64,000 nucleotides of DNA from Enterobacteriaceae bacterium (GCA_902363335.1 CABIZV010000011.1:25074-89073); one strand, 5' to 3'. Numbered from the stretch's first letter, positions 33,235 to 43,097 are shown. Numbers and translations: made by a program. Notes: generated by a model not told the origin, from the sequence alone.

Positions 33235-34365
33235 TCAGGCGAAGTAGCTCAGCAGCGTATTGATCACGGTGCGCTGATCGACCGACGACAGGTTATAGAA
33301 CAGCGGCAAACGGAGTAACCGCTCACTTTCCGTTGTGGTATGACGATCTTCACCACGGAACTCGCCAAACTTCTCGCCCGCCGGGCAAGAGTGCAGCGGA
33401 ATGTAATGGAACACGGCAAGGATTTCGGCTTCTTTCAGCCAGTCAATCAGTGCGCTACGGTCTTCCATATCGCGCAGCTTGATGTAGAACATGTGCGCGT
33501 TATGTCCGCAATCCTGCGGGATCACCGGCAGCTCGATGCGCCCGGCGTTCGCCAGCGGCAGCAGCGCGTCATAATAGTGTTGCCACAGCGAAAGGCGCTG
33601 TTTATTGATGCGATCGGCGGCCTCCAGCTGCGCCCACAGATAGGCGGCCTGAAGGTCGGACATGAGATAGCTGGAACCAATATCGCGCCAGGTATATTTA
33701 TCCACCAGCCCGCGGAAAAACTGGCTGCGGTTGGTGCCTTTTTCACGAATGATTTCAGCGCGCTCAACCAGCGCACGGTCGTTAATCAGCGTTGCGCCGC
33801 CTTCACCACCCGCGGTGTAGTTCTTGGTTTCATGGAAGCTAAAGCAACCAATGTGCCCGATAGAACCCAGCGCGCGGCCTTTGTAGGTTGACATCACGCC
33901 CTGCGCGGCATCTTCCACCACGAACAGGTTATATTTCTTCGCCAGCGCCATGATGGTGTCCATCTCACAGGCGACACCCGCGTAATGCACCGGCACGATA
34001 GCGCGGGTTTTATCGGTGATCGCCGCTTCAATCTGCGTTTCATCGATATTCATCGTCTCTTTGTGAACGTCCACAAAGACGATCTTCGCCCCACGCAGCA
34101 CAAACGCGTTAGCGGTAGAGACAAAGGTGTAGCTCGGCATGATCACTTCATCACCCGGCTGGATATCCAGTAAAATCGCCGCCATTTCCAGCGAGGCGGT
34201 ACAGGATGGGGTCAGCAACACTTTGGCGCTGCCGAAGCGCTGTTCCATCCATTGCTGACAGCGACGGGTAAAACCACCGTCGCCGCACAGTTTGCCGCTG
34301 CCCATTGCAGACTGCATGTAATCGAGTTCTGTACCCACGACCGGTGGGGCGTTAAATGGGATCAT
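33235..34365 (-). CDS. wecE: TDP-4-oxo-6-deoxyglucose transaminase
   Basis: A PLP-dependent sugar aminotransferase making TDP-Fuc4N for ECA. The start at 34365 (MIPFNAPPVVG) gives 376 residues as in E. coli; the 15-residue extension overlaps wecD and is not used. The PLP lysine is Lys181 in CFSFHETKNYTAGGEGG, with EDAAQG (Asp152) contacting the pyridine ring. It starts four bases after the wecD stop and ends one base before wzxE. Confidence 0.96.
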   Translation of the reverse strand: MIPFNAPPVVGTELDYMQSAMGSGKLCGDGGFTRRCQQWMEQRFGSAKVLLTPSCTASLEMAAILLDIQPGDEVIMPSYTFVSTANAFVLRGAKIVFVDVHKETMNIDETQIEAAITDKTRAIVPVHYAGVACEMDTIMALAKKYNLFVVEDAAQGVMSTYKGRALGSIGHIGCFSFHETKNYTAGGEGGATLINDRALVERAEIIREKGTNRSQFFRGLVDKYTWRDIGSSYLMSDLQAAYLWAQLEAADRINKQRLSLWQHYYDALLPLANAGRIELPVIPQDCGHNAHMFYIKLRDMEDRSALIDWLKEAEILAVFHYIPLHSCPAGEKFGEFRGEDRHTTTESERLLRLPLFYNLSSVDQRTVINTLLSYFA

Positions 34366-34369
34366 GATG

Positions 34370-35044
34370 TCACCTGTATAGCCAGTACGCGGTGCTGACA
34401 ACGTTGGCACCGCTGTGAATATAGCGTTGAAGTGCTGCGGTATTGCCGGCTTGCGTCGCCACCCGTAGCGTCGAATGGCCGCGAATATGCGCCCAGCGCA
34501 CCGCCGCCTGCATCAGTTCTGCTCCGGCACCACGACCGGCCAGCAGGCCAATACGGGCGTCAGAGGCAGTTAATTCTCGTAAGGAGACAAATCCACGGAT
34601 AGCGCGGCGCTCATCACGTAAAATGAGGCATTGCGTGTCGAAGGTGCCTTTTACTGCGTTTTCAATCCATTGGGCGTAAAAACGTCCGCTGGCGTCGGCG
34701 GCGTACCACGGTGCACGAAAGCGGCTTAAGGCAAACGCCTGCGCCGCCTGCACCCGCAGCTCGGGGATATCGGCCTGCGTTGCCACTTCAATCTGCGAAC
34801 CGGCGACGGCCGTCACCGGCAGCGCCAGATCCACTTCACCTTCCACAAGCTGGAAACCCAGCTGCTGGAGGGCATCAAGCGCTTCAACCTGGTGTGCGGC
34901 AATCTTTGCCTGCACCCGCGACCAGCCCGCAAGCCTTTCGGCGGTAAGCATCGGCGCATCGGCCGCAAAGCGGACAATGGCACTTGTCACGTCAAAGAAC
35001 TGGTTTTCCCAGGTCAGAGGCTCAATATTGGCGCGGACGGGCAC
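34370..35044 (-). CDS. wecD: TDP-fucosamine acetyltransferase
   Basis: A 224-residue GNAT-family enzyme that acetylates TDP-Fuc4N to TDP-Fuc4NAc. I choose the GTG at 35044 because GGAG lies seven bases upstream and the length then equals E. coli WecD (also called RffC). The start lies inside the rffH gene, a 23-base overlap. The acetyl-CoA loop RIGLLAGRGAGAELM and the C-terminal GNTAALQRYIHSGA are typical. The N-terminal half is less conserved than neighbouring proteins, which is normal for this family. Confidence 0.93.
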   Translation of the reverse strand: MPVRANIEPLTWENQFFDVTSAIVRFAADAPMLTAERLAGWSRVQAKIAAHQVEALDALQQLGFQLVEGEVDLALPVTAVAGSQIEVATQADIPELRVQAAQAFALSRFRAPWYAADASGRFYAQWIENAVKGTFDTQCLILRDERRAIRGFVSLRELTASDARIGLLAGRGAGAELMQAAVRWAHIRGHSTLRVATQAGNTAALQRYIHSGANVVSTAYWLYR

Positions 35045-35903
35045 GGAGCAACTCCAGCAGGTATTGACCGTAACCGGTTTTAGACAGCCTCGCGGCAGCG
35101 CGTTTAACGCCCTCATCATCGAGCCAGCCGTTACGCCAGGCAATTTCTTCCAGACAGGCGATTTTAAAGCCCTGCCGTTTTTCAACCGTCTGCACAAACA
35201 TGCTGGCTTCAATCAGGCTGTCATGGGTACCGGTATCGAGCCAGGCAAAACCTCGCCCCAGCAGTTCCACGTTCAGCTTGTTATCGTCGAGGTACATCTG
35301 GTTAAGCGAGGTGATCTCCAGCTCGCCGCGTTCAGATGGCTTCACGCGCTTCGCGTATTCAACCACATCACCATCATAGAAATAGAGCCCGGTCACCGCC
35401 CAGTTGGATTTTGGCTGTTTTGGCTTCTCTTCCAGCGACAGCGCGTGGAAATTATCGTCAAACTCAACCACGCCAAAGCGCTCAGGATCCATCACCTGAT
35501 AACCGAATACCGTCGCACCCTGCGTGCGCGCCGCAACGTTGCGCAGTTTCGGGCTAAAGGCCTGACCGAAGAAGATATTGTCACCCAGCACCAGGCACGA
35601 TGGTTCGCCGTTCAAGAACGTTTCGCCAATAATGAATGCCTGCGCCAGACCGTCCGGGCTCGGCTGCTCGGCATACTGCAAAGAGATACCGAACTCACTG
35701 CCGTCGCCCAGCAGACGCTGGAAGCTGCTTTTGTCTTCCGGGGTGGTGATGATCAGAATTTCGCGAATACCCGCCAGCATCAGCACCGACAGCGGGTAAT
35801 AAATCATCGGTTTGTCGTAAATCGGTAAAAGCTGTTTTGATACGCCACGGGTGATCGGATGCAGACGCGAACCCGATCCACCAGCAAGAATAATGCCTTT
35901 CAT
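35022..35903 (-). CDS. rffH: glucose-1-phosphate thymidylyltransferase (ECA)
   Basis: A 293-residue enzyme making dTDP-glucose from dTTP and glucose-1-phosphate, first step to TDP-Fuc4NAc. The nucleotide-binding signature GGSGSRLHPIT is at about residues 8-18, then PMIYYPLSVLMLAGI, the metal site LVLGDNIFFG and SLEEKPKQPKSN. It is paralogous to RmlA of O-antigen synthesis. It starts about 20 bp after rffG and overlaps the wecD start by 23 bases. Confidence 0.95.
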   Translation of the reverse strand: MKGIILAGGSGSRLHPITRGVSKQLLPIYDKPMIYYPLSVLMLAGIREILIITTPEDKSSFQRLLGDGSEFGISLQYAEQPSPDGLAQAFIIGETFLNGEPSCLVLGDNIFFGQAFSPKLRNVAARTQGATVFGYQVMDPERFGVVEFDDNFHALSLEEKPKQPKSNWAVTGLYFYDGDVVEYAKRVKPSERGELEITSLNQMYLDDNKLNVELLGRGFAWLDTGTHDSLIEASMFVQTVEKRQGFKIACLEEIAWRNGWLDDEGVKRAAARLSKTGYGQYLLELLRARPRQY

Positions 35904-35924
35904 TGCGTTCTCTCCTCCGCAGGA

Positions 35925-36992
35925 TTAACCCTTCAGGCCCAGACGTTCGCCCTGATAGCTCCCGTCCTGTACCTGCTTCCACCAGCTTTCGTTGGCAAGG
36001 TACCACTGCACGGTTTTACGCATTCCGCTTTCAAAGGTCTCTTCCGGCATCCAGCCCAGTTCTCGGGCGATTTTTGACGCATCAATAGCGTAGCGCAGGT
36101 CATGTCCGGGGCGGTCGGCGACAAAAGTGATCAGGTCGCGATAGTGCGCAAGGCCCTGTGGCTTCTGCGGCACCAGCTCTTCCAGCAGCGCGCAAATGGT
36201 CTCGACCACATCGAGATTTTTACGCTCATTATGGCCACCAATATTGTAGGTTTCGCCGATGGCACCTTCGGTGGCGACCCGGTAAAGCGCACGCGCATGA
36301 TCGTCAACGTACAGCCAATCACGAATTTGCTGGCCGTTGCCATACACCGGCAGCGGTTTACCCGCCAGCGCGTTGAGAATGGTCAACGGGATCAGTTTTT
36401 CCGGGAAATGATACGGGCCGTAGTTGTTCGAGCAGTTGGTAATCAGCGTCGGCAGGCCGTAGGTACGCAGCCACGCGCGCACCAGGTGATCGCTGCTGGC
36501 CTTAGAAGCGGAGTAAGGGCTGCTTGGCGCATACGGCGTCGTTTCGGTAAAGAAATCGTCCGCGGAATGCAGGTCACCGTACACTTCATCGGTAGAGATA
36601 TGGTGGAAGCGGAACGCGGCTTTCAAAGCGTCATCAAGCGTCGCCCAGAAGCTGCGAGCGGCTTCCAGCAACGTGTAGGTGCCGACAATATTGGTTTCGA
36701 TAAACGCCGCAGGCCCATCGATAGAGCGGTCAACGTGACTTTCCGCCGCCAGATGCATCACCACATCCGGCCGATAGTGCGCAAAGACACGATCAAGTTC
36801 GGCACGCTCGCAGATATCCACTTGCTCAAAAGCAAAGCGTGCATCGTGCGCCACCGGAGCCAGCGAGGCCAGGTTGCCCGCATAGGTGAGCTTGTCGACC
36901 ACCACCACGCTGTCAGCCGTGTGGTTGATGATATGGCGAACGACCGCCGAGCCGATAAAGCCCGCGCCGCCGGTGACCAGGATCCGTTTCAA
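35925..36992 (-). CDS. rffG: dTDP-glucose 4,6-dehydratase (ECA)
   Basis: A 355-residue NAD-dependent short-chain dehydrogenase-like enzyme producing dTDP-4-keto-6-deoxyglucose. The Rossmann motif TGGAGFIGS is at residues 7-15, the catalytic YxxxK appears as YSASK, and STDEVYGDL holds the conserved Thr/Asp/Glu. The RmlB paralogue acts in O-antigen synthesis. Its ATG overlaps the wecC stop by four bases. Confidence 0.96.
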   Translation of the reverse strand: MKRILVTGGAGFIGSAVVRHIINHTADSVVVVDKLTYAGNLASLAPVAHDARFAFEQVDICERAELDRVFAHYRPDVVMHLAAESHVDRSIDGPAAFIETNIVGTYTLLEAARSFWATLDDALKAAFRFHHISTDEVYGDLHSADDFFTETTPYAPSSPYSASKASSDHLVRAWLRTYGLPTLITNCSNNYGPYHFPEKLIPLTILNALAGKPLPVYGNGQQIRDWLYVDDHARALYRVATEGAIGETYNIGGHNERKNLDVVETICALLEELVPQKPQGLAHYRDLITFVADRPGHDLRYAIDASKIARELGWMPEETFESGMRKTVQWYLANESWWKQVQDGSYQGERLGLKG

Positions 36993-38251
36993 CGCCAGAC
37001 TCCTTTGGTATCGACCACATACTGCTGCGTAATCGCATCACCGCTAATGGCTTTAAACTGCGCGTGATCCACCAGCATCACAATAACATCGGCGCTAGCC
37101 AGCGCGGTTTCTACCGATACCAGTGAGCAAAGCCCATCGAGTTTTTTCGGCAGCTGATGAATATTCGGTTCGACCACCAGCGTTTCACCGCTGTGCCATT
37201 GGGCAATCAGCTCGGCAATTTCCATCGCCGGACTTTCACGCAGGTCATCAATGTTGGGCTTAAACGCCAGGCCAAAGCAGGCGATTTTCAGCTCGCTGGC
37301 ACGTTTGTCGTTGGCAGCCAGGCAGTCGGCCACATTGGCCTTCACCTTATCAATAACCCACAGCGGCTTATGGTCGTTCACTTCACGCGCGGTGCGGATA
37401 AGACGCGCCTGTTCCGGGTTTTGCGCCACGATAAACCACGGGTCGACGGCGATACAGTGGCCGCCCACGCCCGGGCCTGGCTGGAGAATATTGACGCGTG
37501 GATGGCGATTCGCCAGGCGAATCAGTTCCCAGACGTTAATCTCCTGATCGGCGCAGATAAGCGAAAGTTCGTTGGCAAAAGCGATATTGACATCGCGGAA
37601 GCTGTTTTCCGTCAGTTTGCACATTTCAGCCGTGCGGGCGTTGGTCACCACGCATTCACCTTCAAGGAAGATGTTGTAAAGCTCGCTGGCGCGCGCCGAA
37701 CATACCGGCGTCATACCGCCAATGACGCGGTCATTCTTGATAAGCTCAACCATCACCTGTCCTGGCAACACGCGCTCCGGGCAGTAGGCGATATTAATAT
37801 CCGCCTGCTCGCCAGCCTGCTGCGGGAAGCTCAGATCAGGACGCATTTCAGCCAGCCAACCGGCCATCAGCTCGGTGGCGCCGACCGGAGAGGTTGACTC
37901 GAGGATCACCAGCGCGCCTTTTTTCAGCACCGGTGCAATAGAGCGTGCCGCCGCTTCCACGTACACCATATCCGGCTCGTGGTCGCCTTTGAACGGCGTC
38001 GGTACGGCAATCAGGTAAGCGTCCGCCGCTACCGGCGTAGTCGTTGCACGCAGGTAGCCATCCGCCACGGCGGTTTTGACCACCCGGTCGAGGTCAGGCT
38101 CAACAATATGAATTTCACCGCGATTGATGGTATCTACCGCGTGTTGATTGATATCGACACCCACAACCTGTTTTTGCCGTGAAGCAAATGCAGCCGCAGT
38201 AGGAAGGCCGATATAGCCCAGACCGATCACCGAGAGGGTTGAGAAACTCAT
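36989..38251 (-). CDS. wecC: UDP-N-acetyl-D-mannosamine dehydrogenase
   Basis: A 420-residue UDP-sugar dehydrogenase oxidising UDP-ManNAc to UDP-ManNAcA. The NAD motif GLGYIGLPTAAA lies near the N-terminus and the catalytic cysteine in GPGVGGHCIAVDP. The C-terminal domain FGLAFKPNIDDLRESPA binds UDP. Equal in length to E. coli WecC. It overlaps wecB upstream and rffG downstream by four bases each. Confidence 0.96.
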   Translation of the reverse strand: MSFSTLSVIGLGYIGLPTAAAFASRQKQVVGVDINQHAVDTINRGEIHIVEPDLDRVVKTAVADGYLRATTTPVAADAYLIAVPTPFKGDHEPDMVYVEAAARSIAPVLKKGALVILESTSPVGATELMAGWLAEMRPDLSFPQQAGEQADINIAYCPERVLPGQVMVELIKNDRVIGGMTPVCSARASELYNIFLEGECVVTNARTAEMCKLTENSFRDVNIAFANELSLICADQEINVWELIRLANRHPRVNILQPGPGVGGHCIAVDPWFIVAQNPEQARLIRTAREVNDHKPLWVIDKVKANVADCLAANDKRASELKIACFGLAFKPNIDDLRESPAMEIAELIAQWHSGETLVVEPNIHQLPKKLDGLCSLVSVETALASADVIVMLVDHAQFKAISGDAITQQYVVDTKGVWR

Positions 38252-39378
38252 AGCGTTACCTGATTATTTTTTAATGCTGATAAGATACGTTCGCATGCCT
38301 GGCCATCCCCGTAAGGGTTATGCGCCCGGCTCATTCTTTGATATTCGTTTTCATCACGCAGCAGACGCGTCACTTCGTCCACAATGCGTTGGCTATCCGT
38401 TCCGACCAGACGCACCGTACCGGCATCAATCGCTTCCGGGCGCTCGGTGGTTTCGCGCATGACCAGCACCGGTTTGCCCAGCGATGGCGCTTCTTCCTGA
38501 ATGCCGCCGGAGTCGGTAAGAATCAACCACGCATGGTTCATCAACCAGACGAACGGCAGATAATCCTGCGGCTCGATAAGAATAACGTTATCGATGTGGC
38601 CCAGAATCCGATTGACCGGCTCAGAGACGTTCGGGTTCAGGTGCACGGGATAGACAATCTGTACGTCGGCGTTATTGGCGGCAATTTGCGCCAGCGCGTG
38701 GCAAATCTGTTCAAAGCCCTGACCAAAGCTTTCGCGGCGATGCCCCGTCACCAGGATCATCTTTTTACCGTTGCCGAGGAACGGGTAGCGAGCGAATAGC
38801 TCACCTCTGAGCTTGTCGTCGTTCATCACCCGATCGCGCACCCAGAACAGCGCGTCAATGACCGTATTACCGGTGACGTAAATATGCTTGCCGGAGAGGT
38901 TTTCCCGCAGCAAATTCTGCCGTGAGTTTTCCGTTGGCGCAAAGTGGTACGTTGCCAGATGCCCGGTCATCGTGCGGTTCGCCTCTTCCGGCCACGGCGA
39001 GTAGATATCGCCGGTGCGCAGGCCTGCTTCCACATGGCCGACGGGCACACGTTGATAAAACGCGGCAAGACTGGCAGCCGCCGTGGTGGTGGTATCGCCA
39101 TGCACCAGCACAACGTCCGGCTTAAAGCTTTCCAGAACGGGCTTTAACCCCTGCAAAATACGGCAGGTTATTTCGGTTAGACCCTGTCCTGGACTCATAA
39201 TATTCAGATCATAGTCCGGGACGATGGAGAAGAGTTTGAGCACCTGATCAAGCATTTCCCTATGCTGCGCGGTCACGCAAACTTTTGCCTCAAAATGAGG
39301 ATCCTTTGCTAGTGCATGAACCAGAGGCGCCATTTTTATCGCCTCTGGGCGAGTGCCAAATACAGTCAGTACTTTCAC
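38248..39378 (-). CDS. wecB: UDP-N-acetylglucosamine 2-epimerase (non-hydrolysing)
   Basis: Converts UDP-GlcNAc to UDP-ManNAc for ECA. The GTG at 39378 starts MKVLTVFGTRPEAIKMAPL and gives 376 residues as in E. coli, which also uses GTG; an 11-residue extension is rejected. Conserved blocks VHGDTTTT, GHVEAGLRTGD, PEEANR, TGHRRESFG and DSGGIQEEAPSLGKPVLVMR carry the catalytic acidic and histidine residues. wzzE lies about 55 bp upstream on the same strand. Confidence 0.96.
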   Translation of the reverse strand: MKVLTVFGTRPEAIKMAPLVHALAKDPHFEAKVCVTAQHREMLDQVLKLFSIVPDYDLNIMSPGQGLTEITCRILQGLKPVLESFKPDVVLVHGDTTTTAAASLAAFYQRVPVGHVEAGLRTGDIYSPWPEEANRTMTGHLATYHFAPTENSRQNLLRENLSGKHIYVTGNTVIDALFWVRDRVMNDDKLRGELFARYPFLGNGKKMILVTGHRRESFGQGFEQICHALAQIAANNADVQIVYPVHLNPNVSEPVNRILGHIDNVILIEPQDYLPFVWLMNHAWLILTDSGGIQEEAPSLGKPVLVMRETTERPEAIDAGTVRLVGTDSQRIVDEVTRLLRDENEYQRMSRAHNPYGDGQACERILSALKNNQVTL

Positions 39379-39433
39379 ATCGATTCTCTTTTTTAGATGG
39401 TACCGGCCCATCGTCCTTTATTTTGATGAGGAA

Positions 39434-40480
39434 TTACTGCGCGCGACGGCGCGCCAGTGCAATCCCGGCACCCACCAGTGCCCCGACAATTCCCCACATG
39501 ACCATCAGAAATGCGCGACGCGGGCTAGTCCGCGCAACCGGCTCCTCAGGCGTCCGTAAGTACCGGTAGGTCTGGAAGCTGGCTGCCAGGGTTGGCCCGA
39601 CGTTGAGGGTCGTTAGCATCGCTTTGGCCTCATCGTAATCAAGGTCAAACGTTGGCCCCACGGCCTGAAGATTTTCCAGGCGGGCCTGTAGCATTGGACG
39701 ACCTAACAGCGAGAGTTCAGAATCCGGTAATTCATCGGCCGGAATATCCGTCTCGCTGCGATTAATATTGTGCTGCTGGGCAATTTTCAGCGCGGCTTCA
39801 ATGCTGTGCATCCGGCGGTCATAAATCGCCTTCGCCACTTCTTCCTGACGTTTCACCTGCGCTTTCACCTGAATGGTGCGCGCGGCCCATGCGCCTTTCA
39901 GCTCATCATTGAGATGTCCGGCTGCACGCTGGCTGGCAAACGCCACATACTGACGAAGAAGGTTGTTGGCATCCTGGGCCGTCTCCGCCGACAGTTTCAC
40001 GCTGTCGCTCTGGTTTTTCAGCATATCCCCTGGCATAAACTGAATATCGTTTACCAGGTCATCCAACTGGGCGGCGTCGGCGCGTGAGTTACCGACCATG
40101 CGCTGCTTGTAGTAATCCGTTTGCGACCAGAAATCACGGCGTGTATCCCACGATGAGAGCTGCATGATGAACTCTTTATAAACGTCATCCATCACCGAAG
40201 GAGGCGCGACGGTCGTCGGATTAACCTTCACATCGAGATTGCGCAGGAACTGCTGCTGCGAGTAGTACCCGTCCAGCATATTGACGGTGGGTCGGTCAGT
40301 TATCGCCGTCGTACTCCATTCCTGCCGGGCGAAAAAGGTATAAATCAGTACGATAGCGGCAAACAGCACCGCAAGACCGATAATCCAGTGTTTCCCCGAC
40401 CACAACGCGCGAAACAGGCCACGAATATCCAGTTCATTCTCGGCACTTGATGACCGTGCTTCTGGTAATGGTTGTGTCAT
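39434..40480 (-). CDS. wzzE: ECA polysaccharide chain-length modulator
   Basis: A 348-residue inner-membrane polysaccharide co-polymerase setting ECA chain length. Two transmembrane segments flank a large periplasmic coiled-coil domain: TM1 near 30-52 (HWIIGLAVLFAAIVLIY) and TM2 near 323-343 with the proline/glycine-rich end typical of the family. Same length as E. coli WzzE, with the conserved TYRYLRTPEEP before TM2. It follows wecA by 13 bp. Confidence 0.95.
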   Translation of the reverse strand: MTQPLPEARSSSAENELDIRGLFRALWSGKHWIIGLAVLFAAIVLIYTFFARQEWSTTAITDRPTVNMLDGYYSQQQFLRNLDVKVNPTTVAPPSVMDDVYKEFIMQLSSWDTRRDFWSQTDYYKQRMVGNSRADAAQLDDLVNDIQFMPGDMLKNQSDSVKLSAETAQDANNLLRQYVAFASQRAAGHLNDELKGAWAARTIQVKAQVKRQEEVAKAIYDRRMHSIEAALKIAQQHNINRSETDIPADELPDSELSLLGRPMLQARLENLQAVGPTFDLDYDEAKAMLTTLNVGPTLAASFQTYRYLRTPEEPVARTSPRRAFLMVMWGIVGALVGAGIALARRRAQ

Positions 40481-40493
40481 TACTACCCCAGTT

Positions 40494-41597
40494 TTACTTG
40501 GTTAATTTTGGATGGTTATCACTGTTCCGACGCATTCTGCGCTTCACACGTTTGATAAAGCGCGCCACTTTCCAGGCCCGTTTGATGCAGTAACCATAAA
40601 GCGCAAAGGCCATGAGGAACAGTATCAGCATGACCCACTCAGGTACAACACGGGTGTATTCGGCGGCAACGCCAATCGCAGCCAGCAGTGCAGCGGCTGC
40701 GGTAATCAGTACCAGCGCCTGACGGGAGGTAAAACCGGCGCGCATGATCAGGTGATGGATATGTTGTCGGTCAGCGGAAAACGGGCTCATTCCCTTGCGC
40801 AGACGGCGATACATAATCGCGACCATGTCCATCAGCGGGATGGCGACAATCCATAATGCCGTCACCGGGCTGATAGGGTGATGGGTCCCCTGGGTGGTTT
40901 CCAGCAGGATCCAGATGACCGTAAAACCAATCAGCGTACTGCCCGCATCGCCCATAAACACTTTAAAGCGGCGGCCAAGAATGCCGAGGTTCAACATGAT
41001 ATAAGGCAGGATGGCGGCAATCATCGCGAAGCACCACATGGCGAGGCTCGTTTGCCCATCAAACCATAAGATAAGCCCAATGGCGCCAAAGCTCACGCTC
41101 GATAAGCCACCGAGTAGGCCATCGATACCGTCGACCATATTGAAAGCGTTTATCACCGCCCAGACGGCGAAAAGCGTGAGGAAATACCCGAAAGGCCCAA
41201 GAACCAGCTCCCAGGAGCCAAAAATATAGCCCAGGCTGCGCAACGAGAGGTTGGCGGCGGTCATCATCACAATGCCAATCAAGGCCTGAACGGTGGCGCG
41301 GAATTTCACGCTGATGTCATAGCGATCGTCCAGTGCGCCTACCACGACCAGGACGCCGGCACAGGCGAGATAGAGTGAGGCGTGAGGGATATAATAGTCT
41401 GCGGTCGCAAAAGTTAGACAGATCCCGGCATATACCGAGATACCGCCCACAAGTGGAATGATTCCCTGGTGACGTTTACGATAATTAGGTCGGTCCACCA
41501 AACCAATCTTTTTAGCCGCTTTGCGCGCGAAAAAAAGAAATACGGTGGTGAACAAAAAAATACCGATCAAGTCAGTACCGACGGCCAGTAAACTCAC
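40494..41597 (-). CDS. wecA: UDP-GlcNAc:undecaprenyl-phosphate GlcNAc-1-phosphate transferase
   Basis: A 367-residue integral membrane enzyme (11 helices) that makes lipid I, the first step of ECA and of many O-antigens. GTG start at 41597, as in E. coli. The Mg2+ site ALDDRYD, the NAFNMVDGIDGL loop, VFMGDAGS and the cytoplasmic HIHH motif are all present. First gene of the 12-gene ECA operon. The 240 bp upstream separate it from rho and should hold the operon promoter. Confidence 0.96.
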   Translation of the reverse strand: MSLLAVGTDLIGIFLFTTVFLFFARKAAKKIGLVDRPNYRKRHQGIIPLVGGISVYAGICLTFATADYYIPHASLYLACAGVLVVVGALDDRYDISVKFRATVQALIGIVMMTAANLSLRSLGYIFGSWELVLGPFGYFLTLFAVWAVINAFNMVDGIDGLLGGLSSVSFGAIGLILWFDGQTSLAMWCFAMIAAILPYIMLNLGILGRRFKVFMGDAGSTLIGFTVIWILLETTQGTHHPISPVTALWIVAIPLMDMVAIMYRRLRKGMSPFSADRQHIHHLIMRAGFTSRQALVLITAAAALLAAIGVAAEYTRVVPEWVMLILFLMAFALYGYCIKRAWKVARFIKRVKRRMRRNSDNHPKLTK

Positions 41598-41791
41598 AAT
41601 TTATACTCGCTGCGAATATTAGTAGCGAAAGTATACCCACGATAGTGACTCATCAGAAGAGCAAGGCTGATGAATATTGGGGAAACTCGCCTGATTTATA
41701 ACCGATTTTGCAAACTAGCTATCATTGTAGCTGCAAACTCCAATTGTCCGCGAAAAAAATGATTCGCCACATCACCTAAACTCCTAAAAAC

Positions 41792-41820
41792 AAAAACGCC
41801 ACACAAATGTGTGGCGTTTA
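41792..41820 (-). terminator. rho terminator
   Basis: Minus strand: AAACGCCACAC-ATTT-GTGTGGCGTTT (arms 41809-41819 and 41794-41804) followed by more T's to 41792. Eleven perfect pairs, about 18 bp past the rho stop and ahead of the ECA operon. Confidence 0.88.
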
Positions 41821-41837
41821 TCAGCAAAAAAACAATT

Positions 41838-43097
41838 TTACGAACGTTTCATCATGTCGAAGAAGTCGTCGTTAGTCTTGGTCATTGCCAGTTTATTAAT
41901 GAGGAATTCCATCGCGTCGATTTCACCCATTGGATGGATGATTTTGCGCAGGATCCACATTTTCTGCAGCTCTTCTTGCGTGGTGAGCAGCTCTTCTTTA
42001 CGGGTACCGGAACGGTTGTAGTCGATAGCCGGGAAGACGCGTTTTTCAGCAATCTTACGAGAGAGGTGCAGTTCCATGTTGCCGGTACCTTTAAACTCTT
42101 CATAGATAACTTCATCCATTTTAGAGCCGGTATCGACCAGAGCCGTAGCGATAATCGTCAGGCTACCACCCTCTTCCACGTTACGTGCGGCGCCGAAGAA
42201 ACGCTTCGGACGATGCAGGGCGTTAGCGTCGACACCACCGGTCAGCACTTTACCGGAAGCCGGTACGACGGTGTTGTAGGCACGTGCCAGACGGGTGATG
42301 GAGTCGAGGAGGATAATAACGTCTTTCTTGTGTTCAACCAGACGCTTCGCTTTCTCGATAACCATTTCCGCGACCTGAACGTGGCGAGATGCCGGTTCGT
42401 CAAAGGTAGAAGCGATAACTTCACCTTTCACCAGGCGCTGCATCTCGGTCACTTCTTCTGGACGTTCGTCGATCAGCAGAACCATCAGGACGCAGTCTGG
42501 GTGGTTGTAGGCAATGCTCTGCGCGATGTTCTGCAGCAGCATGGTTTTACCGGCTTTCGGCGGTGCCACAATCAGACCACGCTGGCCGCGACCGATTGGC
42601 GAGGCCAAATCCAGTACGCGAGCGGTTAAGTCTTCGGTAGAACCGTTACCACGTTCCATACGCAGACGAGAGTTTGCGTGCAGCGGGGTTAAGTTCTCAA
42701 ACAGGATCTTGTTGCGCGAGTTTTCCGGCTTGTCGTAGTTAACTTCGTTAACTTTCAACAGCGCAAAGTAACGCTCACCCTCTTTCGGCGGACGGATCTT
42801 ACCCGAAATGGTGTCACCAGTGCGGAGGTTGAAACGGCGGATTTGGCTAGGGGAAACGTAGATATCATCGGGACCGGCGAGGTAGGAACTGTCTCCAGAA
42901 CGGAGGAAACCAAATCCATCCTGAAGTATCTCCAGCACACCGTCGCCAAAGATATCTTCGCCACTCTTTGCGTGCTGCTTCAGGATGGCAAAAATGATGT
43001 CCTGCTTGCGCATACGTGCCTGGTTTTCCAGACCCATATTTTCGCCGAGAGTAATCAGCTCAGAAACCGGCGTATTCTTTAATTCGGTAAGATTCAT
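41838..43097 (-). CDS. rho: transcription termination factor Rho
   Basis: A hexameric RNA-dependent ATPase. The start at 43097 (MNLTELKNTPVSELI) gives 419 residues and near identity to E. coli Rho; a 24-residue extension is not supported. The N-terminal helix bundle and cold-shock-like RNA site (GFGFLRSGDSSYLAGPDDIYVSPSQ) are followed by Walker A PPKAGKT, Walker B VIILLDSITR and the secondary-site loops. A leader of about 330 bp holds rhoL; autogenous attenuation is known in E. coli. Confidence 0.98.
   Translation of the reverse strand: MNLTELKNTPVSELITLGENMGLENQARMRKQDIIFAILKQHAKSGEDIFGDGVLEILQDGFGFLRSGDSSYLAGPDDIYVSPSQIRRFNLRTGDTISGKIRPPKEGERYFALLKVNEVNYDKPENSRNKILFENLTPLHANSRLRMERGNGSTEDLTARVLDLASPIGRGQRGLIVAPPKAGKTMLLQNIAQSIAYNHPDCVLMVLLIDERPEEVTEMQRLVKGEVIASTFDEPASRHVQVAEMVIEKAKRLVEHKKDVIILLDSITRLARAYNTVVPASGKVLTGGVDANALHRPKRFFGAARNVEEGGSLTIIATALVDTGSKMDEVIYEEFKGTGNMELHLSRKIAEKRVFPAIDYNRSGTRKEELLTTQEELQKMWILRKIIHPMGEIDAMEFLINKLAMTKTNDDFFDMMKRS

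Noticed and set aside
34977..37067. Long + strand frames of 283 and 321 codons
   Set aside because: They are antisense to rffH and rffG, which have complete catalytic motifs; the shadow products show no family features or ribosome sites.
39379..39411. Longer wecB start
   Set aside because: The extra 11 residues are not conserved; the GTG giving MKVLTVFG matches E. coli.
41811..42629. 272-codon + strand frame
   Set aside because: Antisense to rho, one of the most conserved genes in the window; frame openness is due to codon bias.
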